Of a DNA stretch of 64,000 nt, positions 35,254 through 44,400 are shown piece by piece (position 1 is the first letter of the stretch; each line of letters begins with the position of its first letter). Under the pieces are notes generated by a model. The model did not search any database, was not told the DNA's origin, and saw nothing but the letters and a program-made list of their open reading frames with translations. The stretch lies in the NCBI GenBank assembly GCA_900314455.1, contig OMVI01000009.1, forward strand, positions 1-64,000. Direction: 5' to 3'. The position numbers and the translations under genes were made by a program. Origin of the DNA: an uncultured Prevotella sp. (lineage in GTDB: Bacteria; Bacteroidota; Bacteroidia; Bacteroidales; Bacteroidaceae).

Positions 35254-36192
35254 ATGGCAAATCGGAGAAGCAAGAACAAATTCCGCGCTGTCCGCGACTA
35301 CATCCTTATAGCACTATCAATGATAGTAGGGTCGCTCGGATGGTGCGCATTCCTGCTGCCCCACCACATCACTATCGGTGGCGTCGCAGGTATTTCGTCA
35401 GTCGTATTGTGGGGCTTCGGCATCCCCGTACAATACACGTACTTCGCTATAAACATACTACTGCTTTCGGCGGCACTGATAGTCCTCGGCTGGAACTTCT
35501 GCGTACGGACTATTTATGCAGTGATAATCTTCACCATAAGCACGTCGCTTGTACAGTCGGGAATGTCAGGACACGTCCTATTTGCCGACGAACCGTTCCT
35601 TGCCTGCATCGTCGGCGGAGTGCTGATGGGACTCGGCATGGGCGTAGCACTGCAATGCGGCTCCAGTTCCGGAGGCTCCGACGTCATCGCGGCGATGATA
35701 CACAAGTACCACGACTACTCCCTCGGACACGTCATTCTTGCCTGCGACCTTTGCGTCATAACGTCGAGTTACCTCGTGTTGGGCTCTTGGGAGAAAGTCA
35801 TCTACGGCTACATAGTCCTCTTCGTCATGAGTTTCTGTGTCGACTACGTTGCCAACGGTGCCCGCTCATCGGTCCAGTTCTTCATCGTCTCACAGAAATG
35901 GGAAGAGATAGGACAAGCTATCAACAACGATGTCGACCGCGGCTGCACCGTCATCGACGCCCATGGCTTCTACACCGGTCAGCCAGTCGGAATGCTGTTC
36001 GTCATTGCACGTCGCACTGAGTCGCGTGGAATATTCCAGGTTGTAGCCGACATCGACCCACAGGCGTTTGTCAGCCAAAGTGCCGTCAGCGGTGTCTATG
36101 GCATGGGATTTGACAGATTGAGGATTAAGAAAGGAGCTTCACGCTCACTGCCGAATGGTAACAAGAAAACGAAGGAAAAGGATAATGTCTGA
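35254..36192 (+). CDS. YitT family membrane protein (DUF161/DUF2179)
   Basis: This 312-residue inner-membrane protein has five to six hydrophobic segments in the first 200 residues (for example ALSMIVGSLGWCAFLLPHHI and IVGGVLMGLGMGVALQCGSSSGGSDVI, the conserved glycine-serine motif). A cytoplasmic DUF2179 domain follows (about residues 225-300, with DRGCTVIDAHGFYTGQPVGM). Its function is unknown in most bacteria. The message appears to be leaderless because the ATG coincides with the predicted transcription start. It overlaps mnmA by 8 bases. Confidence 0.88.
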   Translation: MANRRSKNKFRAVRDYILIALSMIVGSLGWCAFLLPHHITIGGVAGISSVVLWGFGIPVQYTYFAINILLLSAALIVLGWNFCVRTIYAVIIFTISTSLVQSGMSGHVLFADEPFLACIVGGVLMGLGMGVALQCGSSSGGSDVIAAMIHKYHDYSLGHVILACDLCVITSSYLVLGSWEKVIYGYIVLFVMSFCVDYVANGARSSVQFFIVSQKWEEIGQAINNDVDRGCTVIDAHGFYTGQPVGMLFVIARRTESRGIFQVVADIDPQAFVSQSAVSGVYGMGFDRLRIKKGASRSLPNGNKKTKEKDNV

Positions 36193-37315
36193 AAATACAA
36201 AGATACAGAATACACTCTTTGGCGAGCCGGCCGACACTTTGAAGGAGAAGAAAATCGCCGTGCTGCTCTCTGGTGGCGTCGACAGTTCCGTTGTCGTCTA
36301 CGAACTCGTAAGCCGTGGACTGCATCCCGACTGTTTCTATATCAAGATTGGTCCGGAAGAGAAGGAGGAATGGGACTGCAACTCTGAGGAGGACATGGAG
36401 ATGGCTACATCCGTTGCACGCAAGTACGGCTGCAATCTTGAAGTTATCGACTGCCATAAGGAGTATTGGAGTCAGGTGACGAAGTACACCATGGACAAGG
36501 TTCGTGCCGGACTGACTCCTAATCCGGACGTGATGTGCAACCGCCTGATAAAGTTCGGAGCCTTCGACGAAAAGCGTGGGCACGACTATGACTTGATAGC
36601 GACGGGACACTATGCGCAGACGGAGTGGATTGACGGCAAGAAATGGCTCACCACGAGCCCTGACCCGGTGAAGGATCAGACCGACTTTCTCGCACAGATA
36701 TACCAGTGGCAACTGAAGAAGGCGATATTCCCGATAGGACACTACATTAAGGACGAGGTGCGGCAGATAGCTGAGCGCGAGCATCTTATCAACGCAAAGC
36801 GCAAGGATTCGCAAGGTATCTGCTTCCTTGGCAATATCGATTACAACGAGTATGTGCGCCGATACCTTGGTGAACAGCCAGGCGACATAATCGAATTGGA
36901 GACCGGCAAGCGCATCGGCGAGCACCGCGGACTGTGGTTCCACACCATAGGGCAGCGCAAGGGGCTTGGTCTTGGCGGCGGACCGTGGTTCGTTGTGAAG
37001 AAGGATGTAGACAAAAACATACTCTATGTCAGCCACGGCTACGACCCGGCGACGGCATACAAGAGCGACTTTCCTATCCATGCGTTCGACTTTCTGACAG
37101 AGGGCGTGACGGAATTGCCTAAGCGTGTGACGTTCAAAATTCGCCATACGCCCGACTATCACCCTGCAACGGTGGAGCAGAAGCCTGACGACGGCAATTC
37201 GTTCATCATTCATTCCGACGAACGGATACATGGCGTCGCGCCCGGTCAGTTCTGCGTTGTCTATGACGAAAACCACCACCGCTGCTTCGGAAGTGGAGAA
37301 ATAGGTGTGGTATAA
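36185..37315 (+). CDS. mnmA: tRNA-specific 2-thiouridylase MnmA
   Basis: This 376-residue cytoplasmic enzyme thiolates the wobble uridine of Lys, Glu and Gln tRNAs. The PP-loop LLSGGVDSSV binds ATP. The catalytic cysteines lie in NPDVMCNRLIKFG and DSQGICFLGN. The central segment ATGHYA and the C-terminal IGQRKGLGLGGGPWFV are family signatures. The ATG at 36185 overlaps the end of yitT, which suggests coupled translation. Bacteroidales often carry more than one copy; only one is seen here. Confidence 0.93.
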   Translation: MSENTKIQNTLFGEPADTLKEKKIAVLLSGGVDSSVVVYELVSRGLHPDCFYIKIGPEEKEEWDCNSEEDMEMATSVARKYGCNLEVIDCHKEYWSQVTKYTMDKVRAGLTPNPDVMCNRLIKFGAFDEKRGHDYDLIATGHYAQTEWIDGKKWLTTSPDPVKDQTDFLAQIYQWQLKKAIFPIGHYIKDEVRQIAEREHLINAKRKDSQGICFLGNIDYNEYVRRYLGEQPGDIIELETGKRIGEHRGLWFHTIGQRKGLGLGGGPWFVVKKDVDKNILYVSHGYDPATAYKSDFPIHAFDFLTEGVTELPKRVTFKIRHTPDYHPATVEQKPDDGNSFIIHSDERIHGVAPGQFCVVYDENHHRCFGSGEIGVV

Positions 37316-37420
37316 ACCGCAGGCAGTAGCATAACCTTTTTTATGAATATCTCCCAAACGCCCAAGTTGTGCGCCCCTGCAGTGGATGATTACATTACCA
37401 CAATGGGTGTTGACGGTGGA

Positions 37421-38845
37421 CTACTGTATCTGTTTCTCCGGCCAGTTGACGAGATACAGATGGCGGGTGGCACGTGTGAAGGCGGTGTAAAGCCAGTGTA
37501 GGTAGTCGGGAGTCAGCATCTCGTCGGTCATGTAACCTTGGTCGATGTACACGTCCGACCACTGTCCGCCCTGTGCCTTGTGACATGTGACGGCATAGCC
37601 GAACTTCACCTGCAACGCATTGTAGTACGAGTCCTCCCTCATCTGTTTCATCCGGTCCTTCTTCAGAGGCACGTCGGCATAGTCCTCCATAACCGCATTG
37701 AAGAGTTTATCATTCTGTTCGCGTGTCAACGCTGGCGACTCGGATGTCAATGTGTCGAGAATGACCGTCGTTTCGAGTTCGAAATCATCGTAATCGGGGA
37801 ACTCCAGTGTGACATCGGCAAAGTGGAAGCCATACAAGTCACGATAGTTGCTCACGCGGCGCACCACTCCCCTGTCTCCGTTGGCTATGAATGGCACCGG
37901 AGCCTTTAGTTCCGGGTCGAGGTATTTGTTGCGGACGACCATCAGAATGTCACCCGTCGTTAGCAGTTCCTCTCTGTCCAGTATCGTGTTGCGTATCCCT
38001 TGGTTGTATATATTTGCGCGTTTGTTGCTACGGGTGATAACAATCGTATCGTCCATGCCAGCCGATGCGTAGCTCGAGCCTAAGCTGTCGATGAGCTCAC
38101 TGCCCGGAACGACGGAGATGTCGGTGAAGTTCTGTAGGCTTACCTTCGGCAATTCTATCTGCATATCGCCAGCCGTGGGAATCAGATTGCGCACCGACGT
38201 GGCGTTCCAGAGTATCCCCGAGCCTTCGCCCTGACGCAAGACCTCTGTCAAATCACACTCGCTGACGTCCAGTCCGTAAGCTCTGAGAACGGCAGACTGC
38301 AACGCCGGGCTTTCGCTTTCGCCCACGGGAGGCAGCTGCGCCTTGTCGCCGATGAGCAGCAGGCGGTCGTTACGTCCCTGGTAGACATAGTGTATCAAGT
38401 CGTCGAGTAGTCTGCCGGAGCCGAAGGAAGTACTTTCATGCCCCTGGTTTGAAATCATTGAGGCCTCATCGACGATGAACAGCGTGTCGCGAAACAGGTT
38501 GTCGTTGAGGTTGAAGAGCCCCGACGGACCGTCGAACGAGCGCTCACGGTAGATACGACGGTGTATGGTGAATGCCTCATGACCACTGTTGAGGGCGAAA
38601 ACCTTTGCCGCACGTCCCGTCGGAGCCAGCAGGACGACTTTCTGCTGCAAGCCTTTCATGGCACGGACGATGGCACCGGCGAGTGCCGTCTTTCCCGTTC
38701 CGGCAGAGCCGCGGAGTATCATTGCACTGTGAGGGGCGCACGACGTGGCGAAACGGGCAAACGTCTGTATCGCGTTATTCTGCTCACAGGTTGGCGTAAA
38801 AGGGAATTCCCTGTGTATGCGGTATGTTATTTCGTCTTCTACCAT
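37421..38845 (-). CDS. RecD-like ATP-dependent DNA helicase
   Basis: This 474-residue SF1 helicase has Walker A GSAGTGKTALAGAI (about residues 47-60), Walker B FIVDEASMIS, the QLPPVG motif III, and the C-terminal YAVTCHKAQGGQW motif V/VI region of the UvrD_C_2 fold. It lacks the long N-terminal domain of RecD2. It probably unwinds DNA in repair, but the partner is unknown. The ATG at 38845 is chosen because the region upstream contains the promoter. It is divergent from the DUF3822 operon. Confidence 0.88.
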   Translation of the reverse strand: MVEDEITYRIHREFPFTPTCEQNNAIQTFARFATSCAPHSAMILRGSAGTGKTALAGAIVRAMKGLQQKVVLLAPTGRAAKVFALNSGHEAFTIHRRIYRERSFDGPSGLFNLNDNLFRDTLFIVDEASMISNQGHESTSFGSGRLLDDLIHYVYQGRNDRLLLIGDKAQLPPVGESESPALQSAVLRAYGLDVSECDLTEVLRQGEGSGILWNATSVRNLIPTAGDMQIELPKVSLQNFTDISVVPGSELIDSLGSSYASAGMDDTIVITRSNKRANIYNQGIRNTILDREELLTTGDILMVVRNKYLDPELKAPVPFIANGDRGVVRRVSNYRDLYGFHFADVTLEFPDYDDFELETTVILDTLTSESPALTREQNDKLFNAVMEDYADVPLKKDRMKQMREDSYYNALQVKFGYAVTCHKAQGGQWSDVYIDQGYMTDEMLTPDYLHWLYTAFTRATRHLYLVNWPEKQIQ

Positions 38846-38867
38846 TAGTTTATTTGGAAATATTTTG

Positions 38868-38875
38868 TACCTTTG
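38868..38875 (+). promoter_or_regulatory. Possible -7 box for the DUF3822-rsmD operon
   Basis: TACCTTTG points rightward, though no TTTG at the usual spacing is seen. The transcript would start near 38880 and run into a possible 29-codon reading frame before DUF3822. Confidence 0.5.
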
Positions 38876-38896
38876 CAATAATTATAATAATAGTCA

Positions 38897-38904
38897 CAAA
38901 GTTA
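38897..38904 (-). promoter_or_regulatory. Possible -7 box for the RecD-like helicase
   Basis: On the minus strand the sequence reads TAACTTTG. It lies 52 bases before the helicase ATG, and it and the rightward box are separated by only 21 bases, so the two transcripts' 5' ends would overlap slightly. Confidence 0.45.
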
Positions 38905-38925
38905 CGAATAAAAAACGAAACGGCT

Positions 38926-39015
38926 TTGAAATTCAATGTTAATTACATATTGATAATATGCGTCGTGGTGCTGCTGGTGCTCTGCGCGCTCAGCATTATT
39001 TACCCTAACAGTTGA
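38926..39015 (+). CDS. Possible 29-residue single-pass membrane protein
   Basis: From a TTG at 38926 the frame reads MKFNVNY followed by an uninterrupted hydrophobic stretch (ILIICVVVLLVLCALSII) and ends YPNS. It stops 5 bases before the DUF3822 start and lies downstream of a TACCTTTG box. Small one-helix proteins are common, but there is no clear ribosome site and the start codon is weak. It may only be a chance frame. Confidence 0.35.
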   Translation: MKFNVNYILIICVVVLLVLCALSIIYPNS

Positions 39016-39020
39016 GAGAT

Positions 39021-39842
39021 ATGGACACTACAGCCTACAATGACCCGTCGAATCTGAAGCTGTGGCTCACGATACGCCTCAGCCGAAACACCATGAGCCT
39101 TGCCGTCGGCGACCCGATGAAGGACGGGAAGATGGTTTATGAGCCTTACGAAATGAACGGCACGGTGTCGGTGGCTGCCAATCTGCGCGAGGCTTTCGAC
39201 AAGTCGGAACTGCTGCAGAGCGGCTATAAGAATGCCGTCGTGCTTGCCGACAGTCCCGTTATGCTCGTTCCGAAAGACGAATACAAGGCAGAGCAGGCTC
39301 CGGAGCTGTACCGGTACACCATCAGCGGACATGACAGGGACGATGTTCTGTCGTCGGAGATGACTGAAACAAATGCTGTTGCGGTCTTCGCCATAAACCA
39401 TGACGTCGCAAACGTACTGAAAGAGCACTTCGAACTGCTGCGTATCATGCCGTTGCAACAGCCGGTATGGACTCACCTTTACCACCGCAACTTCACCGGC
39501 GACAGACAAAAGCTGTTCGCATGGTTCCATGACAGGCAGCTGAGCGTGTTCCGCTTTGAGCGCGGACGGTTCCGTTATGCCAACAGTTTCGAGTGTACGC
39601 ATGCGCACGATGCACTCTATTATATATTATATGTATGGAAACTGCTCGGCATGAGCAATGCCGACGACGAGTTGTACCTTGCCGGCAACATGCCGCACGC
39701 CGAATGGCTGAAAGCCAATCTGGGTAAGTTCCTGCAACGGTCGTTCACCATCAACGCCGCTGCCGACTTCAATTTGAACGAGATGGCAAAGCGTGCTGAT
39801 ATTCCATACGACGTTAAAGCATTGTACTTGAAAGAGAAATGA
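39021..39842 (+). CDS. DUF3822 family protein
   Basis: This 273-residue cytoplasmic protein belongs to a Bacteroidales family found next to rsmD. The family is thought to have an actin-like/FtsA-type ATPase fold, but no function is established. Visible features are a LTIRLSRNTMSLAVGD strand near the start and LFAWFHDRQLSVFRFERGRF in the middle. It overlaps rsmD by 4 bases (ATGA), so the two are translationally coupled. The ATG at 39021 is preferred to one three codons upstream. Confidence 0.8.
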   Translation: MDTTAYNDPSNLKLWLTIRLSRNTMSLAVGDPMKDGKMVYEPYEMNGTVSVAANLREAFDKSELLQSGYKNAVVLADSPVMLVPKDEYKAEQAPELYRYTISGHDRDDVLSSEMTETNAVAVFAINHDVANVLKEHFELLRIMPLQQPVWTHLYHRNFTGDRQKLFAWFHDRQLSVFRFERGRFRYANSFECTHAHDALYYILYVWKLLGMSNADDELYLAGNMPHAEWLKANLGKFLQRSFTINAAADFNLNEMAKRADIPYDVKALYLKEK

Positions 39843-40390
39843 GAGTTATAACAGGAATATACAAGGGACGGAGGTTCGACATTCCAAGGACGTTCAAGGC
39901 CCGTCCGACAACGGATTTTGCAAAGGAGAACATCTTCAATGTGCTCATGGGGTACATCGACTTTGACGATGCGACTGCGCTCGACTTGTTTTCGGGCACG
40001 GGAAGCATATCGCTCGAATTGCTGTCGCGCGGCTGCCGTGAGGTTGTCAGTGTGGAAAAGGACCGCGACCACGCCCGATTCATAAGTCAGTGCATGCAGA
40101 AGATAGGCGCCGACAACGACGTTCTAATTCGTGGAGATGTGTTCAAGTACATTGAAAGTTGCCACCGCAAGTTCGACTTCATATTCGCCGACCCGCCATA
40201 CGCGCTTCCTGAGTTGCCAACGATACCCGATAAGGTTTTTGAGCATGAGCTACTGGCACCCGACGGGGTCTTCGTCTTCGAGCACGGAAAGCACAATGAC
40301 TTCTCTGAGCACCCGAATTTCAGGGAGCATAGGGAATATGGCTCGGTCAACTTCTCTATCTTCAAGAACAAAAGGGAGGACGGAGAATAA
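39839..40390 (+). CDS. rsmD: 16S rRNA (guanine966-N2)-methyltransferase
   Basis: This 183-residue SAM-dependent methyltransferase modifies G966 of 16S rRNA during 30S assembly. It begins MRVITGIYKGRRFDIP, has the RPTTDFAKENIFN motif, the SAM loop ALDLFSGTGSISLELLSRG and the catalytic ADPPYALP. Length is typical. It overlaps DUF3822 upstream and lies 5 bases from the next gene. Confidence 0.95.
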   Translation: MRVITGIYKGRRFDIPRTFKARPTTDFAKENIFNVLMGYIDFDDATALDLFSGTGSISLELLSRGCREVVSVEKDRDHARFISQCMQKIGADNDVLIRGDVFKYIESCHRKFDFIFADPPYALPELPTIPDKVFEHELLAPDGVFVFEHGKHNDFSEHPNFREHREYGSVNFSIFKNKREDGE

Positions 40391-40394
40391 CGCA

Positions 40395-41147
40395 ATGGAC
40401 AGTCAGACGAAACAGATTCTGCGTGACCTTGCTGACCGATATGAGACTGCCGACTTCATAAATGGTGACCCGTCGTGGTTCATGCATCAAGTGGAAGGAC
40501 GTCGGAACCAGGAGACTATCGGTTTCATAGCTTCGGTTCTGAGCTACGGACGGCGCGACATCTTCATGCCGAAGGTGAACGCATTGCTTGAAAACAGTAA
40601 TGGAGAGCCTTACCAATGGGTAAGGGATGGCAAATATAAGGATATTATTCCTGACAATACGGCGTGCTTCTACAGACTCTACAACAACAAAATGATGCTG
40701 GCGTTGCTCAATGGCGTGCAGCAGATGATTGTGGATTATGGTTCGATAGGCGAATATGTGAAGCACGAAACACCAAGCCACAACGCACTGGATGCACTAA
40801 AGGCCATCGCCGTTTACTTCCAGCAAAGGAACATCAAGGGTATGGTGCCGGCTCCATTGTCATCGGCTGCGAAACGTCCGTGCATGTTTCTGAGGTGGAT
40901 GGTGCGCGATGCATCGCCCGTAGACATAGGAGTGTGGGCTGATTTCATTGACAAGCGCACGCTATACATACCCCTCGACACGCATGTTCTGCAAGAGGCG
41001 CATTCGCTCGGACTTGTTTCGGGCAAGACAGCAGGATGGGGAACTGTAGCCAAACTTACCGATGCAATGCGTGAGGTATTCCCCGACGACCCGGCAAAGG
41101 GTGACTTCGCACTATTTGGTTATGGTGTTAACAAGGATAACGGGTAA
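40395..41147 (+). CDS. TIGR02757 family protein
   Basis: This 250-residue cytoplasmic protein matches the Bacteroidetes TIGR02757 family. Visible hallmarks are GDPSWFMHQ, ETIGFIASVLSYGRRDIFMPK, RPCMFLRWMVR, YIPLDTHVLQEA and a C-terminal DFALFGYGVN. The helical layout and the terminal GYGV segment are reminiscent of helix-hairpin-helix base-excision glycosylases, but no activity is established. It is the last gene of the DUF3822-rsmD unit. Confidence 0.85.
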   Translation: MDSQTKQILRDLADRYETADFINGDPSWFMHQVEGRRNQETIGFIASVLSYGRRDIFMPKVNALLENSNGEPYQWVRDGKYKDIIPDNTACFYRLYNNKMMLALLNGVQQMIVDYGSIGEYVKHETPSHNALDALKAIAVYFQQRNIKGMVPAPLSSAAKRPCMFLRWMVRDASPVDIGVWADFIDKRTLYIPLDTHVLQEAHSLGLVSGKTAGWGTVAKLTDAMREVFPDDPAKGDFALFGYGVNKDNG

Positions 41148-41241
41148 GATTCGGATTGAGAGAAGTCACTGTATTAAGTTTTCATAGAAAATAAACTCTG
41201 TACCGGAAAGACGATTTTGAGGTAACAGCCATATAAAAAAC

Positions 41242-41276
41242 AAAACGCAACTCCAAGCCAATTGGAATTGCGTTTT
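41242..41276. terminator. Bidirectional terminator after the rsmD operon
   Basis: AAAACGCAA-TCCAA pairs with TTGGA-TTGCGTTTT across GCCAA. T-rich tails follow on both strands, and the minus-strand tail is the stronger. Confidence 0.85.
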
Positions 41277-41367
41277 ATTATGTTACCATGAACAAATTCT
41301 TTTGTTTACCCGATTTCTCGCTCGAAACCTTTTGTCTAAAAACCTATGAAAAAACCTTTTTCTTACC
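41242..41367 (-). ncRNA. Candidate intergenic small RNA
   Basis: A leftward promoter at 41373-41403 has no gene downstream on its strand. About 125 bases later lies a stem (AAAACGCAA...TTGCGTTTT) followed on the minus strand by GTTTTGTTTTTT, a strong terminator. The predicted RNA would have three short T-rich stretches with GGTTT and no convincing reading frame. It matches no RNA family I can recognise. Confidence 0.45.
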
Positions 41368-41372
41368 ACTTG

Positions 41373-41403
41373 CAAAGATACACTATATTTCGTTTACGGC
41401 AAT
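41373..41403 (-). promoter_or_regulatory. Orphan leftward promoter
   Basis: On the minus strand ATTG (41403-41400), a 19-base spacer and TATCTTTG (41380-41373) fit the Bacteroidetes promoter. It lies between convergent genes and points at no protein gene. Confidence 0.55.
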
Positions 41404-41461
41404 GATAAGATGTTTCAAATAGGTGTATTGAATGTTACAATCGATTGCAAAAAGGAACATT

Positions 41462-44400
41462 TTATACGCTTTCTATACCTTTTAGCACATTTACGGCTTC
41501 ATCCACAGAGTTCACATTGGCAACTACCATCTGCCTCTTTCCGTTCTTCTCACGGAAGTTACAGCGGCGAACGTTCTGCTGGACATAGTTGATGATTTTC
41601 TCGAAGGCCTTGCTCTGATAGAACATGCTGCGCTGATTGCTGACGAATTGCATTAGCATGCGGCCCTGTTTCAGTATTATCTTTTCGCAACCAAGTCGTT
41701 TTCCGTAGCGGCGGAGAGGAACGACTTGCATCAGTTCGAGTCCCTCGTGAGGCACAGGGCCAAACCTGTCCTCAAGGCGTTGGCGATAGGCAGCGAGCGA
41801 ATCGTCAGAGTCTATGTTGTCAAGCTCACGATATAGCAACATGCGTTCTGAGCTTCCGGGCACGTAACTGTCAGGGAAGTACATCTCAAGGTCGCTCTCT
41901 ATGGCGCAGTCGTCGACGAAATCGTCACCCGAAAGCTGTACGCCGTCTTGCAATTCGTCCTTGTACAAGTCTTGGAACTCGTCGTTCTTGAGCTCGGTGA
42001 CTGCTTGCGAGAGTACTTTCTGGTAGGTTTCGTAACCCAAATCCTCCATAAATCCGCTCTGTTCAGCACCAAGGAGGTTGCCGGCACCACGTATATCCAA
42101 ATCCTGCATTGCAAGGTTGAATCCACTGCCGAGCCCCGAGAAGGTCTCAAGAGCCTCAAGACGGCGGCGTGCCTCTGTGTTCAACGCTGCCAACGGAGGG
42201 GCAAGGAGGTAGCAGAATGCCTTCTTGTTGGAGCGGCCAACACGTCCTCGCATCTGGTGGAGGTCTGAAAGGCCGAAGTGGTGGGCGTCGTTGATGATGA
42301 TGGTGTTGGCGTTAGATATGTCAATACCATTCTCAACGATTGTCGTCGAGAGCAGAACATCATAGTCGTAGTTGATGAATCCGATGATGATTTTTTCCAA
42401 TTCCTCGGGGTTCATACGCCCATGCCCGATGGCAATGCGGCAGTCCGGCACGTACTTATGTATCATGTCGGCTATCGTTTGCAGGTTGCTGATGCGGTCG
42501 TTGACGAAGAACACCTGTCCATTACGGCTCATCTCGAAGTTTATCGCGTCAGTAATGACCTCGTGATTGAATGTCGTTACAACTGTCTGGATAGGATAAC
42601 GGTTTGGTGGCGGAGTACGTATGATGCTCATATCACGTGCTCCCATCAGTGAGAATTGCAACGTTCGGGGTATCGGGGTGGCACTCATCGTAAGCGTGTC
42701 GACGTTCGTTTTCAGTTGGCGAAGTTTCTCCTTGGTTGACACTCCGAACTTTTGCTCCTCGTCGATGATAAGAAGTCCGAGGTCGTGCCACTTCACTTTC
42801 TTGCCTATTAGCTTATGAGTTCCGATGATAATGTCTATCTTCCCAGCCTCAAGGTCTGCCAAAACCTCACGCGTTTGCTTTGCGGTGCGGGCTCGGGAGA
42901 GGTATTCGACACGCACAGGCATGTCCTTCAGTCTATCCTTGAACGTCTGATAATGTTGGAAGGCGAGCACTGTAGTCGGCACGAGGACCGCCGTCTGCTT
43001 GTTGTCGCACGCTGCCTTGAATGCGGCACGTATAGCTATCTCTGTCTTACCGAAGCCTACGTCACCGCAAACGAGCCTATCCATTGGCTTCGCCATTTCC
43101 ATATCGTGCTTCACATCGGCAGATGCCTTGCTCTGGTCGGGCGTGTCTTCGTAGAGGAAAGATGCTTCGAGCTCATGCTGCATGTAGTTGTCGGGGCTGA
43201 AGGCGAAACCTTTCTCACGGCGGCGCTTGGCATACAGTTTTATCAAATCACGTGCAATGTCCTTTATCCGCTTCTTTGCACGCTCCTTCATGCGGTCCCA
43301 TGCGCCGCTGCCAAGTACCGAAAGCTGGGGCGGTTCACCACTGTCACTGCCGCGATACTTGCTTATCTTGTAGAGCGAATGGATGCTGACGTCGACGATA
43401 TCGCCACGTTTGTAGACGATGCGTATCATCTCCTGGTAGCCTTGCGACTTGTCGTCGTCGCTGACAGCACCTCCGTTCTTTGGCAGCGGAACACGGACGA
43501 GACCGGCAAACTTTCCGATTCCGAAGTCGACATGTACGAGATAGTCACCTGGTTCGAGCTCTTGCAGTTCCTTCATGGTAAGCGCCATCTTGCCGGCACG
43601 TGCCTTGTCGGAACGCAGACTGTACTTGTGGTAGCGGTCGAATATCTGATGGTCGGCGAAGAAACATGCCTTCAGGTCGTTGTCAACGAAACCTTCGTGT
43701 ATCGTTTTGTTTACTGGTTCGAACGGAATATCTTTCCCTTGGTCGCTGAAAATATCCGCAAGGCGCTTCGTTTGCTTCTCACTGTCGGCGAGAATGTATA
43801 TCTTGTATTGCTGAAGGAGATAGTCGCCGAGTGCCTTTTCAAGAAGTTCGAAGTTCTTGTGGAACAGCGGCTGCGGCTCGGTGTGGAATGTTATCGTTGC
43901 TTGCGGAGTACCGGTAGGACTGCTGCCGAATTCGATTCTGCGGAACTTGGAGGCGTCTTCGGTGAACTGCATGGCTGTGATGAGCTGCGATTCTTTCTGC
44001 AAGTTCTTCCTGATTTCATCCTGTTCGACTTCCGTCTTGCCCTCAAGCTGTTCGGTGAGAGCCTGCTCAGAGAAGCCTTCATCGTATATTTTCTGAACCG
44101 CATCGTGAACATACATGAAGTCTTTCATCACGATTGAAGAGCCCGTTGGCAGGAATTGCAGGAACGGGACCTTCTCCTCGGCAACCTTGGAGAGCTCCGG
44201 TACGATTTCTATCTCCTGTATCTTATCATGCGAGAGTTGTGATTCGACCTCGAAAGTGCGTATCGTATCAATCTCATCGCCAAAGAAATCGACACGGTAA
44301 GGCAGTTCAGAGCTGAACGAATAGACATCTAGTATACTTCCACGGACGGCAAACTGTCCCGGCTCATACACATAATCAGTTTCCTCGAAGCCAAATTCAC

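Noticed and set aside
36125..37357. 410-codon minus-strand frame opposite mnmA
   Set aside because: mnmA carries complete PP-loop and cysteine motifs; the opposite frame has none.
42815..44137. 440-codon plus-strand open frame opposite mfd
   Set aside because: It lies entirely within mfd on the other strand; the translation has no recognisable motif or signal.
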